Positions 52,268 to 61,884 of a DNA stretch of 64,000 nucleotides are shown here, one piece after another. A program made the translations under genes and the position numbers. The stretch is taken from contig CAXXOZ010000013.1 of the NCBI GenBank assembly GCA_963676435.2, forward strand, positions 136,252 to 200,251, written 5' to 3'. Within the stretch, counting starts at the first letter, position 1. Each line of letters starts with the position of its first letter. The notes under the pieces are model-generated. The model ran no database searches, had not been told where the DNA came from, and saw only the letters and a program-made list of their open reading frames with translations. Source of the DNA: CAXXOZ01 sp963676435. GTDB lineage: Bacteria; Bacillota; Clostridia; Lachnospirales; Lachnospiraceae.

Positions 52268-53761
52268 TTACAATGTGTTTAAAAATCGATCAAATCCCTC
52301 TCTACCCTCTTTGTTGCACTTATATACACCTGCTGACTCTAGTACTTCTATGAAAACCTTTCCAATTTCTTCTTTTAGTATTTCTGTTACATTTTCTTGA
52401 TTAAATTGGTATTTATCCTTTATAGAATCAAACCACTTTGAATGAATATTTATTTTTTCATTAGTTTTAAAGTCTTTTCCTTCCAAAATAAACTCACTCA
52501 TTAAGTCTATTTCATTTTTTAATCTTGATGGGAGTACTGCCAGACCCATAACCTCGATTAACCCAATATTTTCCTTTTTAATATGGTGCAGTTTCTCATC
52601 TGGATGAAATAATCCAAAAGGTTTATTATTTGTAGTCCTGTTATTTCTAAGAGTTAAATCAAATACAAACTTTCCTTCTTTTCTTCTGGCAATAGGGGTT
52701 ATAGTATTATGTCTTTCATTATTTGTATGTGAAATAATATCGGCTATATTATCGTCATACTGACTCCACTTTTCTAAAATATAATCAGCTGCATTCACCA
52801 ATCTTTTTTCATCTTTCGAACTAATTCTAATAACTGACAACGGCCAATTCAATATCCCCGTCTCTATATCTTCAAATTCTTTTAATTTGAACTTTTTTTC
52901 AATATCTGCTTTTTCCATTGCAAATGTATAATTTCCACCTTGGAAATGATCATGAGTTAAAATTGACCCACCCACTATAGGTAAATCTGCGTTGGAACCT
53001 ATAAAGTAATGAGGAAATATTTTAAGAAAATCAATGAGCTTTACAAATGCATCCTTATCAATCTTCATAGGAATATGTTCTTTATTAAAAGCAATACAAT
53101 GTTCGTTGTAATAAACATATGGGGAATATTGAAAGCCCCAACTAGTATCATTTATATTAATAGGTATAACTCTGTGGTTTTGTCTTGCAGGGCTGTTTAA
53201 ATTACCTGAAAAACCCTCATTTTCATAGCAAAGCTGACATTTGGGGTAACCAGTTTGTTTTAGCTTCTTAGCTGCTGCAATTTCTTTGGGATCTTTTTCT
53301 GGCTTACTCAAATTAATAGTTATGTTTATCTCACCATATTTTGAATTTATTTTCCATTTTATATCGTTTTTAATTCTATCTTTTCTGATATAATTATTAT
53401 CTTGAGAAAAACTATAAAAATATTTTGTTGCTTCCTCAGGTGATATATTATATTTTTCATTAAATTGGGAAATCACCTGAGAAGGTCTTGGTGTTAAGCA
53501 TCCCATTATTTTTGTATCAAAAAGATCTCGATTTGTTATTGTATCTTCTTTTATCAAGCCTTTTTCAACTGCATAATCAAGCATTTTTGATAATATAAAT
53601 TCTAGTTCATATGTTTCTGTTAAAGGTTTTTCTATCTTAAAACTATCTTTATTAAACAAATCTAATAAAAGGTTAACCGTATAAACCCTTTCTTCATCAT
53701 TTATAAGTTGCTTTTTTATTCCATATTCCACAAGATGTCCTATTAAAAAATCAATATCCAT
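52268..53761 (-). CDS. galT: UDP-glucose--hexose-1-phosphate uridylyltransferase, class II
   Basis: 497 residues, the length of the Firmicute class II GalT. Exchanges UDP between glucose-1-P and galactose-1-P in the Leloir pathway. Family motifs: the nucleophile region GGSILTHDHFQGGNYTFAME, and RQNHRVIPI with WGFQYSPYVYYNEHCI. It follows galK by 12 bp on the same strand. galE and galM are not in the window. Confidence 0.93.
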   Translation of the reverse strand: MDIDFLIGHLVEYGIKKQLINDEERVYTVNLLLDLFNKDSFKIEKPLTETYELEFILSKMLDYAVEKGLIKEDTITNRDLFDTKIMGCLTPRPSQVISQFNEKYNISPEEATKYFYSFSQDNNYIRKDRIKNDIKWKINSKYGEINITINLSKPEKDPKEIAAAKKLKQTGYPKCQLCYENEGFSGNLNSPARQNHRVIPININDTSWGFQYSPYVYYNEHCIAFNKEHIPMKIDKDAFVKLIDFLKIFPHYFIGSNADLPIVGGSILTHDHFQGGNYTFAMEKADIEKKFKLKEFEDIETGILNWPLSVIRISSKDEKRLVNAADYILEKWSQYDDNIADIISHTNNERHNTITPIARRKEGKFVFDLTLRNNRTTNNKPFGLFHPDEKLHHIKKENIGLIEVMGLAVLPSRLKNEIDLMSEFILEGKDFKTNEKINIHSKWFDSIKDKYQFNQENVTEILKEEIGKVFIEVLESAGVYKCNKEGREGFDRFLNTL

Positions 53762-53773
53762 TTTTCCTCTTTT

Positions 53774-54937
53774 CTATATCTCTCTTGATCCATCGCCTAT
53801 CTCGACAACATAAAACTCTGCATTTAATCCAGTTATTTCATTGTATTTTAATTTAATGTTCTCTATAAATTGATAGGCATTTTCATTTTTCACTATACTA
53901 ACTGTACATCCTCCAAATCCAGCTCCAGTCATTCTAGAACCTATTACTCCTTCTTCTTTCCACGCAAGCTCAGCTAAAGTATCAAGTTCAAATCCTGTTA
54001 CTTCATAGTCATCTCTTAAAGAGATATGAGACTCGTTCATAAGTCTTCCAAAAGTAATAATATCTCCTTTTTTAAGAGCTTGATTTGCTAATATGGTTCT
54101 ATCGTTTTCATATATAACATGTTTAGCTCTTTTCCTAGCTGTATCCTTTTCTATAAAACTCTTATATTCCTCAAATTTATCAACGTTTAAATCACAAAGA
54201 ATTTCTAGTGTTACCACATTTTTCAAATCATTTAATGCTTCTTCACACTCTGCTCTTCTTTGATTGTATTTCGACTCGCCTAAAGCTCTTTTTTTATTTG
54301 AATTAATAATAATTATTTTTTCATCTTTTAATTCTATTGGTACATATTCGAAAGACAGATTATCTGTATTCAGCATTATTGCCTTGTCTTTTTTCCCCAT
54401 GGCAATAATGAACTGATCCATTATTCCACAATTTACTTTATTGAATACATTTTCAGAATACTGTGAAATCAGAGCAATATCTTCCATTGAAACATCTATA
54501 TTAAATAAACTTTTTAATATAGTTCCCGTTAAAACTTCAACAGAAGCAGAAGATGAAAGACCTGATCCATTTGGAATATTTCCATATATTAAAACATCAA
54601 ACCCTGTTTCTATTTTATATCCTTTTTCTAAAAATGCCCAAATAACCCCTTTAGGATAATTTGTCCAATTTGCATCTTGTTCCCATTTTAAATCTTCTAT
54701 ACTGCTTTCTATAATGCCCAGTTCTTTAAAGTTTTCAGAATAAAATCTTAATTTGTTATCATTCCTTTTTCTAACTACACCATATGTTCCAATATTAAGA
54801 GCACAGGGAAAAACATTCCCTCCATTATAATCAACATGCTCACCAATTAGATTAACCCTTCCTGGTGCAAAAAAAGCTCTGATTTTGTCATCTTCTTTGA
54901 ATATTTCTTTAAAATTGTTTATTAGTTTTTCTTTCAT
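53774..54937 (-). CDS. galK: Galactokinase
   Basis: 387 residues from the ATG at 54937, which follows GGAGG; an in-frame TTG upstream lies in the RBS. Phosphorylates galactose with ATP. GHMP-kinase motifs: signature GRVNLIGEHVDYNGG, ATP loop NIPNGSGLSSSASVEV and the C-terminal GSRMTGAGFGGCTVSIV. First gene of galK-galT-esterase, divergent from an AraC regulator. Confidence 0.95.
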   Translation of the reverse strand: MKEKLINNFKEIFKEDDKIRAFFAPGRVNLIGEHVDYNGGNVFPCALNIGTYGVVRKRNDNKLRFYSENFKELGIIESSIEDLKWEQDANWTNYPKGVIWAFLEKGYKIETGFDVLIYGNIPNGSGLSSSASVEVLTGTILKSLFNIDVSMEDIALISQYSENVFNKVNCGIMDQFIIAMGKKDKAIMLNTDNLSFEYVPIELKDEKIIIINSNKKRALGESKYNQRRAECEEALNDLKNVVTLEILCDLNVDKFEEYKSFIEKDTARKRAKHVIYENDRTILANQALKKGDIITFGRLMNESHISLRDDYEVTGFELDTLAELAWKEEGVIGSRMTGAGFGGCTVSIVKNENAYQFIENIKLKYNEITGLNAEFYVVEIGDGSREI

Positions 54938-55001
54938 ATATACCTCCAAACCTATATCTTGGTTTGATTTATGTGATTTTTATAGTTTTTTACCTAATAT
55001 T

Positions 55002-55030
55002 AATATACTCCTTTTCAGCAACATATTCAA
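55002..55030 (-). promoter_or_regulatory. Promoter of galK-galT
   Basis: On the minus strand TTGAAT (55025-55030), a 17-bp spacer and TATATT (55002-55007). The -35 box lies inside the dyad at 55021-55040. Confidence 0.5.
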
Positions 55031-55040
55031 TGTAATATGT
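55021..55040. promoter_or_regulatory. 20-bp dyad over the galK -35 box, candidate operator
   Basis: ACATATT and AATATGT (7-bp perfect arms) around a 6-bp centre. Overlap with the -35 box suggests repression. The regulator could be the divergent AraC protein or one encoded elsewhere. Confidence 0.45.
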
Positions 55041-55122
55041 TTAAACAAATCCGATGTTTTTTAATTTTTTTATTGTTATACAATACTTTATTTGTTAATA
55101 TAATATAAAAGGAGGTAATATT

Positions 55123-56214
55123 ATGCTTTATATTTCAAGAGAAAATTTTCAAAATTATGTTTCTGAGTATTATAAAAAAAACAAGACTAAACTTGATTTT
55201 ATTACAGCCTTTAATAATTTAAAAAAAGAAAATAAACTTAAAAACCAACCATTTAAAATCCCAAATTTTATTGATTTTGATAATACCTCTGACGAAGATT
55301 TTTTATTATACCTAAATAAGTTCAGTCTGTCTTTTCAAGATACTTTTGGCCAGGATGCTACAAGTTTAATTGAAGAAGAAGATATCATTCCAGAAGGTAA
55401 AGATGTGTTTGTCATCCAACATTTACAGGATTTAAAAGACCTAAATCACTCACATAACTACTTTGAAATAGATTATGTGTTTCGCGGAAATTGTGTAATA
55501 GAATTCGAAGGAGAAAAAGTATTGTTAAAAGAAGGTTCCTTTTTTATACTTTCCCCCTTTTCAAAGCATAATATTTACTTAGAAAAAAACACAGCTGTCA
55601 TAACATTATGTATAAGAAAAAGCACTTTTTATACTACTTTCTTTTCTCTGCTTTCTCAAAACGATATGCTGTCCGTTTTTTTTAGAACTATTTTTTTAGA
55701 TGAAACTAAAAATAACTATCTCTTCTTTGAAACAAACAATGAGATAGCTCTAAAAAAAATCATCAAAAATCTTTCTTTGGAAAACAATAAATACGATTCT
55801 TATAGTAATAATAGTTGTGTATGCTGGATTAATCTTTTATTTACAATCATTTTAAGAAACCACAAATCTTCGGTTCAATATCGTAATTATGAAAATTACA
55901 CTGACTTTTCAACCATTTTAAAGTATATAAAACACAATCATTTGACTGTTACTTTAAATGATTTAGCAGAACTTTTTCATTATACGCCACCATATTTAAG
56001 TAAATTAATCAAAATTAATACTGGCAAAAATTTTTCTAGTCTAATTAAAGAATTAAAAATGTCTAACGCAATAAATTATTTAAATAATTCAAACCTAAAA
56101 ATTTCTGAAATCTCTGAAATATGTGGTTACAATTCAATGGATCATTTTTCTAGAACTTTTAGGTCTATTTATAATGTTTCACCTCAACAGTACAGAAAGG
56201 AAAACAGAAACTAA
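55123..56214 (+). CDS. AraC-family transcriptional regulator with cupin sensor domain
   Basis: 363 residues. A leading region of about 90 residues of unknown fold precedes a cupin (about 105-180: HSHNYFEIDYVFRGNCVIEFEGEKV, SPFSKHNI) and a C-terminal pair of helix-turn-helix motifs (about 265-360: LNDLAELFHYTPPYLSKLIKINTG and ISEISEICGYNSMDHFSRTFRSIY). Sugar-responsive regulators of this shape are common in gut Clostridia. Divergent from galK, so a role in the galactose operon is likely. RBS AAAGGAGG. Its stop overlaps the convergent gene by 4 bp. Confidence 0.88.
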   Translation: MLYISRENFQNYVSEYYKKNKTKLDFITAFNNLKKENKLKNQPFKIPNFIDFDNTSDEDFLLYLNKFSLSFQDTFGQDATSLIEEEDIIPEGKDVFVIQHLQDLKDLNHSHNYFEIDYVFRGNCVIEFEGEKVLLKEGSFFILSPFSKHNIYLEKNTAVITLCIRKSTFYTTFFSLLSQNDMLSVFFRTIFLDETKNNYLFFETNNEIALKKIIKNLSLENNKYDSYSNNSCVCWINLLFTIILRNHKSSVQYRNYENYTDFSTILKYIKHNHLTVTLNDLAELFHYTPPYLSKLIKINTGKNFSSLIKELKMSNAINYLNNSNLKISEISEICGYNSMDHFSRTFRSIYNVSPQQYRKENRN

Positions 56215-57281
56215 ATTAGCTCGAACTTTAAAAAATCTATGTATCCATCGCCAATATATTCAAAATATAAGGGCCACTTTCCGTTTTCTAATTTTAAAAT
56301 CCCTTCTGACTTATGCCAGTTTTTCGAAGATTTAATTTTGATCTTACCTAGATTCCTTTCTCCCGGTTCAGATCCTATATACATTTTCCCATTACCAGTA
56401 CCTCTTGTATAAACACTAATTTTATTTATATTTCTAAAGTTAAAGTATTTATATCCGGCAACTGTGCCATCACATATATTTGCTACATATAAATTATCAT
56501 CTTCACTTTTAATATATGGATGATCATCACCCACTTTATTTTCATATGAAATGGCTCCCTTTTTACTCATTAAATTGCAGGTAATGTAAGATGAAAATTC
56601 TCCCTTTCCTCTTATCCCCGAATCTAAAAATCCTTGACTAGTCATTTCAACTTGATTTATTCTGCCATTTTTATCAATTTCTATTTTTTCAGCACATAAA
56701 ATGTAATTCTCTTGATTTTTCATAATATGACGATTATATATAATATAATACTGATCTTTTATTAATGCTATGTATCCTTGAATATTCCCATAATAATATA
56801 AACACTCTTCTTCACCTCTTCCTTTAAAACCTATATCACCATTTGAAATAATAACACCACCAAATGTGAAATTTTCATTTGGTTTATCACTAATCAAGTA
56901 ACAAATCTCGTGTTTATAAGTTGAGGTATAAATTTTATAATATTTATTTCTTATTTTTATTGTTGACCATATTTTCCATATTTTGTGTTCTTCATATTCG
57001 ATATTATCTAATTTAGAATCATCATATGTTTCTTCCTTATAAAAATCACTAATAAAGTCATTTAAATAAGTATCTTCTTTTATTATTTTATTTGAAACTT
57101 CAGTAAATAAACCTGTATTTTTAGTATCAGGTTTTATATCTACATTCATTTTATATACTCTGATATTTTTATTAATTTTTGTGGCAATAAAAATATATAA
57201 GTTTGTATTAATATTAAAATTTGTCATAAATCTTATGCATTCTTTAATATATAAAAATGGATTTAATAAATTTTCTTTCAT
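56211..57281 (-). CDS. GH43-derived protein lacking the usual N-terminal catalytic blades
   Basis: 356 residues. From about residue 140 on it follows the C-terminal half of certain Firmicute GH43 glycosidases: FTFGGVIISNGDIGFKGRG, YNRHIM, EMTSQGFLDSGIRGKGEFSSYITCNLMS, DHPYI, then a beta domain like the accessory module after the propeller (ISVYTRGTGNGKMYIG.., WPLYFEYIGDGYIDFLKF). The first 130 residues do not show the propeller start with its catalytic Asp. It has no signal peptide. Function is uncertain: a degenerate relative, a sugar-binding protein, or an enzyme with an unrecognised N-terminal half. Confidence 0.7.
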   Translation of the reverse strand: MKENLLNPFLYIKECIRFMTNFNINTNLYIFIATKINKNIRVYKMNVDIKPDTKNTGLFTEVSNKIIKEDTYLNDFISDFYKEETYDDSKLDNIEYEEHKIWKIWSTIKIRNKYYKIYTSTYKHEICYLISDKPNENFTFGGVIISNGDIGFKGRGEEECLYYYGNIQGYIALIKDQYYIIYNRHIMKNQENYILCAEKIEIDKNGRINQVEMTSQGFLDSGIRGKGEFSSYITCNLMSKKGAISYENKVGDDHPYIKSEDDNLYVANICDGTVAGYKYFNFRNINKISVYTRGTGNGKMYIGSEPGERNLGKIKIKSSKNWHKSEGILKLENGKWPLYFEYIGDGYIDFLKFELI

Positions 57282-57451
57282 GAAAAAGTTCCTCTATCAG
57301 CTTTTATTATTATATAAAAACTATACTTTATTATAAGTTTTTCAACAAGTTCACTACTTTTTTTTAATTAGTACAATTTTTAATTTTTTCACTAATATTG
57401 AATGTATAATTTTTCAATTAAGAAAAACATTAATTTTTGTACGTATTTAAG

Positions 57452-57480
57452 TTGTATATGATATTTACTTGAGTTATAAT
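57452..57480 (+). promoter_or_regulatory. Promoter of the AraC-GH39 gene
   Basis: TTGTAT (57452-57457), a 17-bp spacer and TATAAT (57475-57480), about 47 nt before the ATG at 57527. The surrounding 245-bp gap is very AT-rich and also serves the divergent GH43-like gene. Confidence 0.55.
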
Positions 57481-57526
57481 TTAATTATTAATCTATAAAG
57501 TACATTATTTAATATAAGGAGTGTTT

Positions 57527-60025
57527 ATGGTAGATGAAAGATATGAAATAGTTGAATTTTCTCCAAGAATACCTGTTAAAATTTTTATGCATAAATTAGG
57601 CAGTGTAACTAAACACTGGCACAGAAGTTTAGAATTATTATTAGTTTTAGAAGGAGAAATCGAAATAACTATTGATGGAGAAACATCAATTTTAAAAAGC
57701 GAAGATATCATTTTAATAAATTCTAATACGATTCATAGTATTAGTTCAAAAAATGCTGTAATGATCGCCTTACAAATAAAGCAGGAAATGTTTGCTATTA
57801 TGAATCTAGATGCTGAAAGTATGATTTTTGATTGCAATAGTTCAAAGGATGATAATCAAGAAAAATTCAAAGGAATAAAATTCGCAATAGCTAGAATGAT
57901 TAAAGATAATGCTCATAAAAGCGAAAGTTCTGATTATAAAAGTTATGCCTTAATATATTATCTTATTTCAGAGCTTCTTGAATATTTCAAAATAAGTGCT
58001 ACTGAGTCTATAAAAACCAAACAAAAGCATGCAATAAGATTGACTAGAATATTAAACTATATAAATGAACATTATAAAGAAAATTTCAGCCTTAGTGATT
58101 TAGCCGCTCAGGAGAATCTTTCAGTACCTTATTTGTCAAATTTTTTTGATAAACACATGGGTATAAAGTTTTCTCAATATTATACAAATGTAAAACTGGA
58201 AAATGCCATTAAAGATTTAATTAATACAAATGACTCAATAGAAACTATTGCCCTAAACAATGGTTTTACAGAATATCATACTTTTGTAAGAGCTTTTAAA
58301 AAGAAATACGAAACCCTACCAAATAACTACCGAAAACTTAATAGAGAAAAGCTAGAAAAAATAAATAATGATAATGTTCTAAATTATTTATTGTTAGAAC
58401 CTAGTAAATATTTACACCTACTTACTAAATATCTTCCTGACGATAGAACTGTTTTTTTAGAATCTCAAAAGAAAATCATTCATAAAACTATTTCACAAAC
58501 AGTCCAAGTAGATAATGTTACAAAAAAACTAAATCATAACTTTAAAAATTTTATTGGCGTTGGCAGAGCAAAGGAACTACTTAATCAAGATATAAGAGAA
58601 ATGCTAATAGATCTTCAAAAAAACATAGGTTATAAATACATAAAATTCCATGGTATTCTTTCTGACGATATGCTTGTTTGCACTAGAAACGGAGACGTTT
58701 TGCAATTCAGGTATACTCTTGTAGATATGGTAATTGATTTTTTAATCTCAATTAATTTAAAGCCATTAATACAACTTTCCTTTATGCCTTTAGCATTGGC
58801 AAGTAATAGTTCAAAAAACGTTTGTGAATCTCCTTTTAACACTAGTCCTCCAAGGGATATAAATGAATGGAATGAGCTAATAGAAGACTTCACAATACAT
58901 CTCATAAAACGATATGGTAAAGAAACGGTAATTACATGGCCTTTTTCTTTATGGAACGAACCTTCAACTTCTTATAATATGTTTGGTTTTGATGACAATC
59001 TACAGTTTTTTAATTTTTATAAGAATACATATGATACAGTTAAAGGTGTTTGTCCTGAGATCTCTTTTGGCTCACCCTCTATTTTGAGTTTGGTTGAAGA
59101 AGAAAAAAGCTGGGAAAAATTATTTTTAAGTTGGACAATAAATAATCAATGTAAACCAGATTTTTTAAATATACATTATTATTCTGATATTGTACCAAGC
59201 AAAGCTGATGATTTTAATATTTCCATTTCAAATACATCTCAGTTTCCTAAAAAGTCAGACACATTTAAGACTTTTATAAAAAGAATTAAAAAAACTTTTA
59301 ACTCGCTAGGTGTAGGTGATTTATCTGTTTATCTAACAGAATGGAACTTTACTTTGTCTCATAGAAATTTACTAAGTGATACTTGTTTTAAGTCATGTTA
59401 TATTATGAAGAATCTTCTTGAAAATTATGACAGCTTAGATAGTTTTGGTTACTGGTGTCTTACTGACTTATTAGAAGAAAACAGTTTACCTGAAGATCTT
59501 TTTCATGGTGGTCTGGGGATTTACACAATGAATGGCATGAGAAAGAGTGTATTTTATTCATTTTATTTTGCAAACATGCTTGGTGATGATTTGATTGATT
59601 CAGGCAATGGCTACTTTATAACTAAATCTAATAATGCCTATCAAATTATAACTTATAACTATATTCATTATGGAAGTACATTTGCTGCTGGTGAATTATT
59701 TGACATAACTCTAACCAATAGATATTCACCATTCAATATGAATAAAAATATTGCTTTTTCTCTAGACCTAGAAAATATAACTGATGGCAAATACGAAGTC
59801 AAAGAATATTTCGTAAATAAAAATCATGGTTCTGCTTTTGATATATGGGCAGGTTTTGGAGGATATCCACTTAATCCTGAAGATACTAACCTGCTAAAAG
59901 GATTATGTGTGCCAGGGTTTAAGATAAGCAATACTCAAGCAGTTGAAGGATTTCTTAATTATTCAACCATTTTAGAACCATTAGAAATTAGAATCGCTAT
60001 TTTAACACCAAAAGAATTTTCTTAA
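57527..60025 (+). CDS. AraC-type regulator fused to a GH39 glycosidase domain
   Basis: 832 residues from the ATG at 57527 (AAGGAG upstream; a GTG two codons earlier is less likely). Order: cupin (about 15-90), AraC helix-turn-helix pair (about 170-270) and a GH39-like TIM barrel plus beta domain (about 340-830). Both GH39 catalytic positions are kept: acid/base Glu478 in LWNEP and nucleophile Glu605 in LTEWN, with NIHYYS between. No signal peptide, so it acts in the cytoplasm. It may bind or hydrolyse xyloside-like inducers and switch adjacent genes. Such fusions are known in Firmicutes but little studied. Confidence 0.88.
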   Translation: MVDERYEIVEFSPRIPVKIFMHKLGSVTKHWHRSLELLLVLEGEIEITIDGETSILKSEDIILINSNTIHSISSKNAVMIALQIKQEMFAIMNLDAESMIFDCNSSKDDNQEKFKGIKFAIARMIKDNAHKSESSDYKSYALIYYLISELLEYFKISATESIKTKQKHAIRLTRILNYINEHYKENFSLSDLAAQENLSVPYLSNFFDKHMGIKFSQYYTNVKLENAIKDLINTNDSIETIALNNGFTEYHTFVRAFKKKYETLPNNYRKLNREKLEKINNDNVLNYLLLEPSKYLHLLTKYLPDDRTVFLESQKKIIHKTISQTVQVDNVTKKLNHNFKNFIGVGRAKELLNQDIREMLIDLQKNIGYKYIKFHGILSDDMLVCTRNGDVLQFRYTLVDMVIDFLISINLKPLIQLSFMPLALASNSSKNVCESPFNTSPPRDINEWNELIEDFTIHLIKRYGKETVITWPFSLWNEPSTSYNMFGFDDNLQFFNFYKNTYDTVKGVCPEISFGSPSILSLVEEEKSWEKLFLSWTINNQCKPDFLNIHYYSDIVPSKADDFNISISNTSQFPKKSDTFKTFIKRIKKTFNSLGVGDLSVYLTEWNFTLSHRNLLSDTCFKSCYIMKNLLENYDSLDSFGYWCLTDLLEENSLPEDLFHGGLGIYTMNGMRKSVFYSFYFANMLGDDLIDSGNGYFITKSNNAYQIITYNYIHYGSTFAAGELFDITLTNRYSPFNMNKNIAFSLDLENITDGKYEVKEYFVNKNHGSAFDIWAGFGGYPLNPEDTNLLKGLCVPGFKISNTQAVEGFLNYSTILEPLEIRIAILTPKEFS

Positions 60026-60030
60026 AAATT

Positions 60031-60057
60031 TCCCCGTATGGTCTACATACGGGGATT
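60031..60057. terminator. Hairpin terminator between the AraC-GH39 and GH3 genes
   Basis: TCCCCGTATG and CATACGGGGA form a 10-bp stem with a 5-nt loop. The T-run is on the minus strand (AAATTTTT), so it mainly ends the GH3 transcript but can serve both converging genes. Confidence 0.75.
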
Positions 60058-60095
60058 ACAAATTGCAATTTAAGAAAATGTTTTATTAAATTTAT

Positions 60096-61797
60096 CTAGT
60101 AAGTAAGATAATCTTTCCCACAGAACGGATCAACTGGGTTGTGACCCTTAAATTCGCTTCTTCCTAATATTTTTTCCACAACTGCTTCTAAAACTATGTC
60201 ATGATTAGAATAAGCATTTATAAATGTTTTAACCATAGGTACATCTAAAAGATGATACGGACTCTGAAGTGATATAAACAGGGTTGGAACAACCTCTGTA
60301 AACCAAGGAATGTTGTTTCCTGCTCCAAATGGTGCATGCCAGTTTAAACGACATGTAGTTTTATTTGAAGCATTTTCTACATTACCTAAGTATATAACTA
60401 AATCATATTTATTTCTAAATTCTGTTACTGTTTCAAACTTTATAGGTTTTGAAAAATCAAACACTTCTTTTTCATATGGTATTAATTCAAAGCCTTCGGC
60501 CTTCATTAATTCAAAAAACTTCTCAGTGATTCTTTGTTCTGATGGACATTCACCCCATTATTTCATAAAGAACTCTTTTATGTTTTTTAGGAGAAATCGG
60601 TAATAATTCCTGGGTATCTTTTACAAGTGTTATTCCTTTATCAGCACACTCTTTGGCCCATTCCTGATACTCTTCACATCCAATCACTGATAGGCCTTCT
60701 CTTTTCGGCACCAACTCCCCAGCTTCTCTTTTTTTATGAAGTTTAAGAGCTGCTTTTGTAGCTAAAATTCTAGTTAATGCCTCATTTAATCTATTTTCTG
60801 AAAGTATTCCTTTTTCATAACCTCTTTTCATGAACTCTATATCTTCATCATAATCTTTATTAAATAATAGCATGTCACAACCTGCTTCTATGCAATAAGG
60901 AACGGCCTTTTCTCTATCCATAGCACATAAAAATCCTACCATAGGAGATGCATCTGTTATAATCATTCCATTAAATCCAAGTTTATCTCTAAGAAGATTC
61001 TGTAATAACTCTGGTGATAATGAAGCTGGCATTAATTTTTTAGGATGATTAGGATTAAATTTTTCCTGATATGCAGGCATTGCTATATGTCCTGTCATAA
61101 CTGTAAGAGCATCTTCTTCTATCATAGCTTTGTATACTTTTCCGAATGTTTCATCCCATTCTTCACAGCTTAAGCTATTAACACTTGTCAATATATGCTG
61201 ATCTACTTCGTCAACACCGTCTCCAGGAAAATGCTTTACTGCAACAGCAGAACCACATTCTTTTGCTCCCTTTATATAGTTTTTACCAAATTCAATAACA
61301 GAATCTGTATCTGAACCGTATGTTCTTATATTTGTAATAGGATTATGATAGTTAAAATCTATATCGACTACAGGGGCAAATGCATAATTGCATCCAACTG
61401 CCTGACCTTCTGAACAAGAAATTTTTCCTAATCTATATGCTTGTTCTGGTTCATTAGTCGCCCCAACAAGCATTTGTTTTCCAAAGGCTGTGCCTTCTTC
61501 AACTATTCCATCTCCACCTGCTTCTAAGTTTGCCGCAAGTAACATGGGCACTTTTGCATTAGACTGCAAATAACTAAATGCCGAAAATACTTCTTCTGCT
61601 TTTCCTGTCCTAAACATAAGGCCACCTGGATTTTTATTTAAAACTTCATATTGAAGATAATTCTCATTTGAAGAATATCCGATCGGAAAAAATAATTGCC
61701 CTATTTTTTCTTCGAATGAAAGTGATTCTAATGTTTCTTCAACCCACTTAACATCTTCTTGGGATAGATAAAAAGGTTTTTTTGTTAAATCTATCAT
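60096..61797 (-). CDS. Glycoside hydrolase family 3, NagZ-like (one frameshift)
   Basis: About 566 residues after removing one base from the CCCC run at 60553-60556, where the minus-strand frame otherwise meets a TGA. N-terminal TIM barrel (about 10-370) with KHFPGDG and a following His (DEVDQH) that is the acid/base loop of NagZ-type enzymes, and nucleophile Asp in MIITDASPM. The C-terminal part, about 200 residues, continues after the break as GECPSEQRITEKFFELMKAEG. No signal peptide. Probably cleaves beta-N-acetylhexosaminides or similar beta-linked sugars in the cytoplasm. Last gene of the sugar ABC operon. Confidence 0.82.
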
Positions 61798-61825
61798 ATT
61801 CCTACTCCTGACTTTATTTATATAA

Positions 61826-61859
61826 ATTGACTGCTATTCCATCTATTACAGCAGTCAAT
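61826..61859 (-). other. Intercistronic hairpin between the permease and GH3 genes
   Basis: ATTGACTGCT/AGCAGTCAAT, 10-bp perfect stem with a 14-nt loop. It has no T-run in the minus direction, so it is more likely an mRNA-stability element or attenuator than a full terminator. Confidence 0.55.
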
Positions 61860-61884
61860 ATTTTTCAAATTAATCTATTTAATT

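Noticed and set aside
60096..60506. Separate short gene downstream of the GH3 gene
   Set aside because: It is the C-terminal part of the same GH3 protein; removing one base at 60553-60556 joins both frames with normal length.
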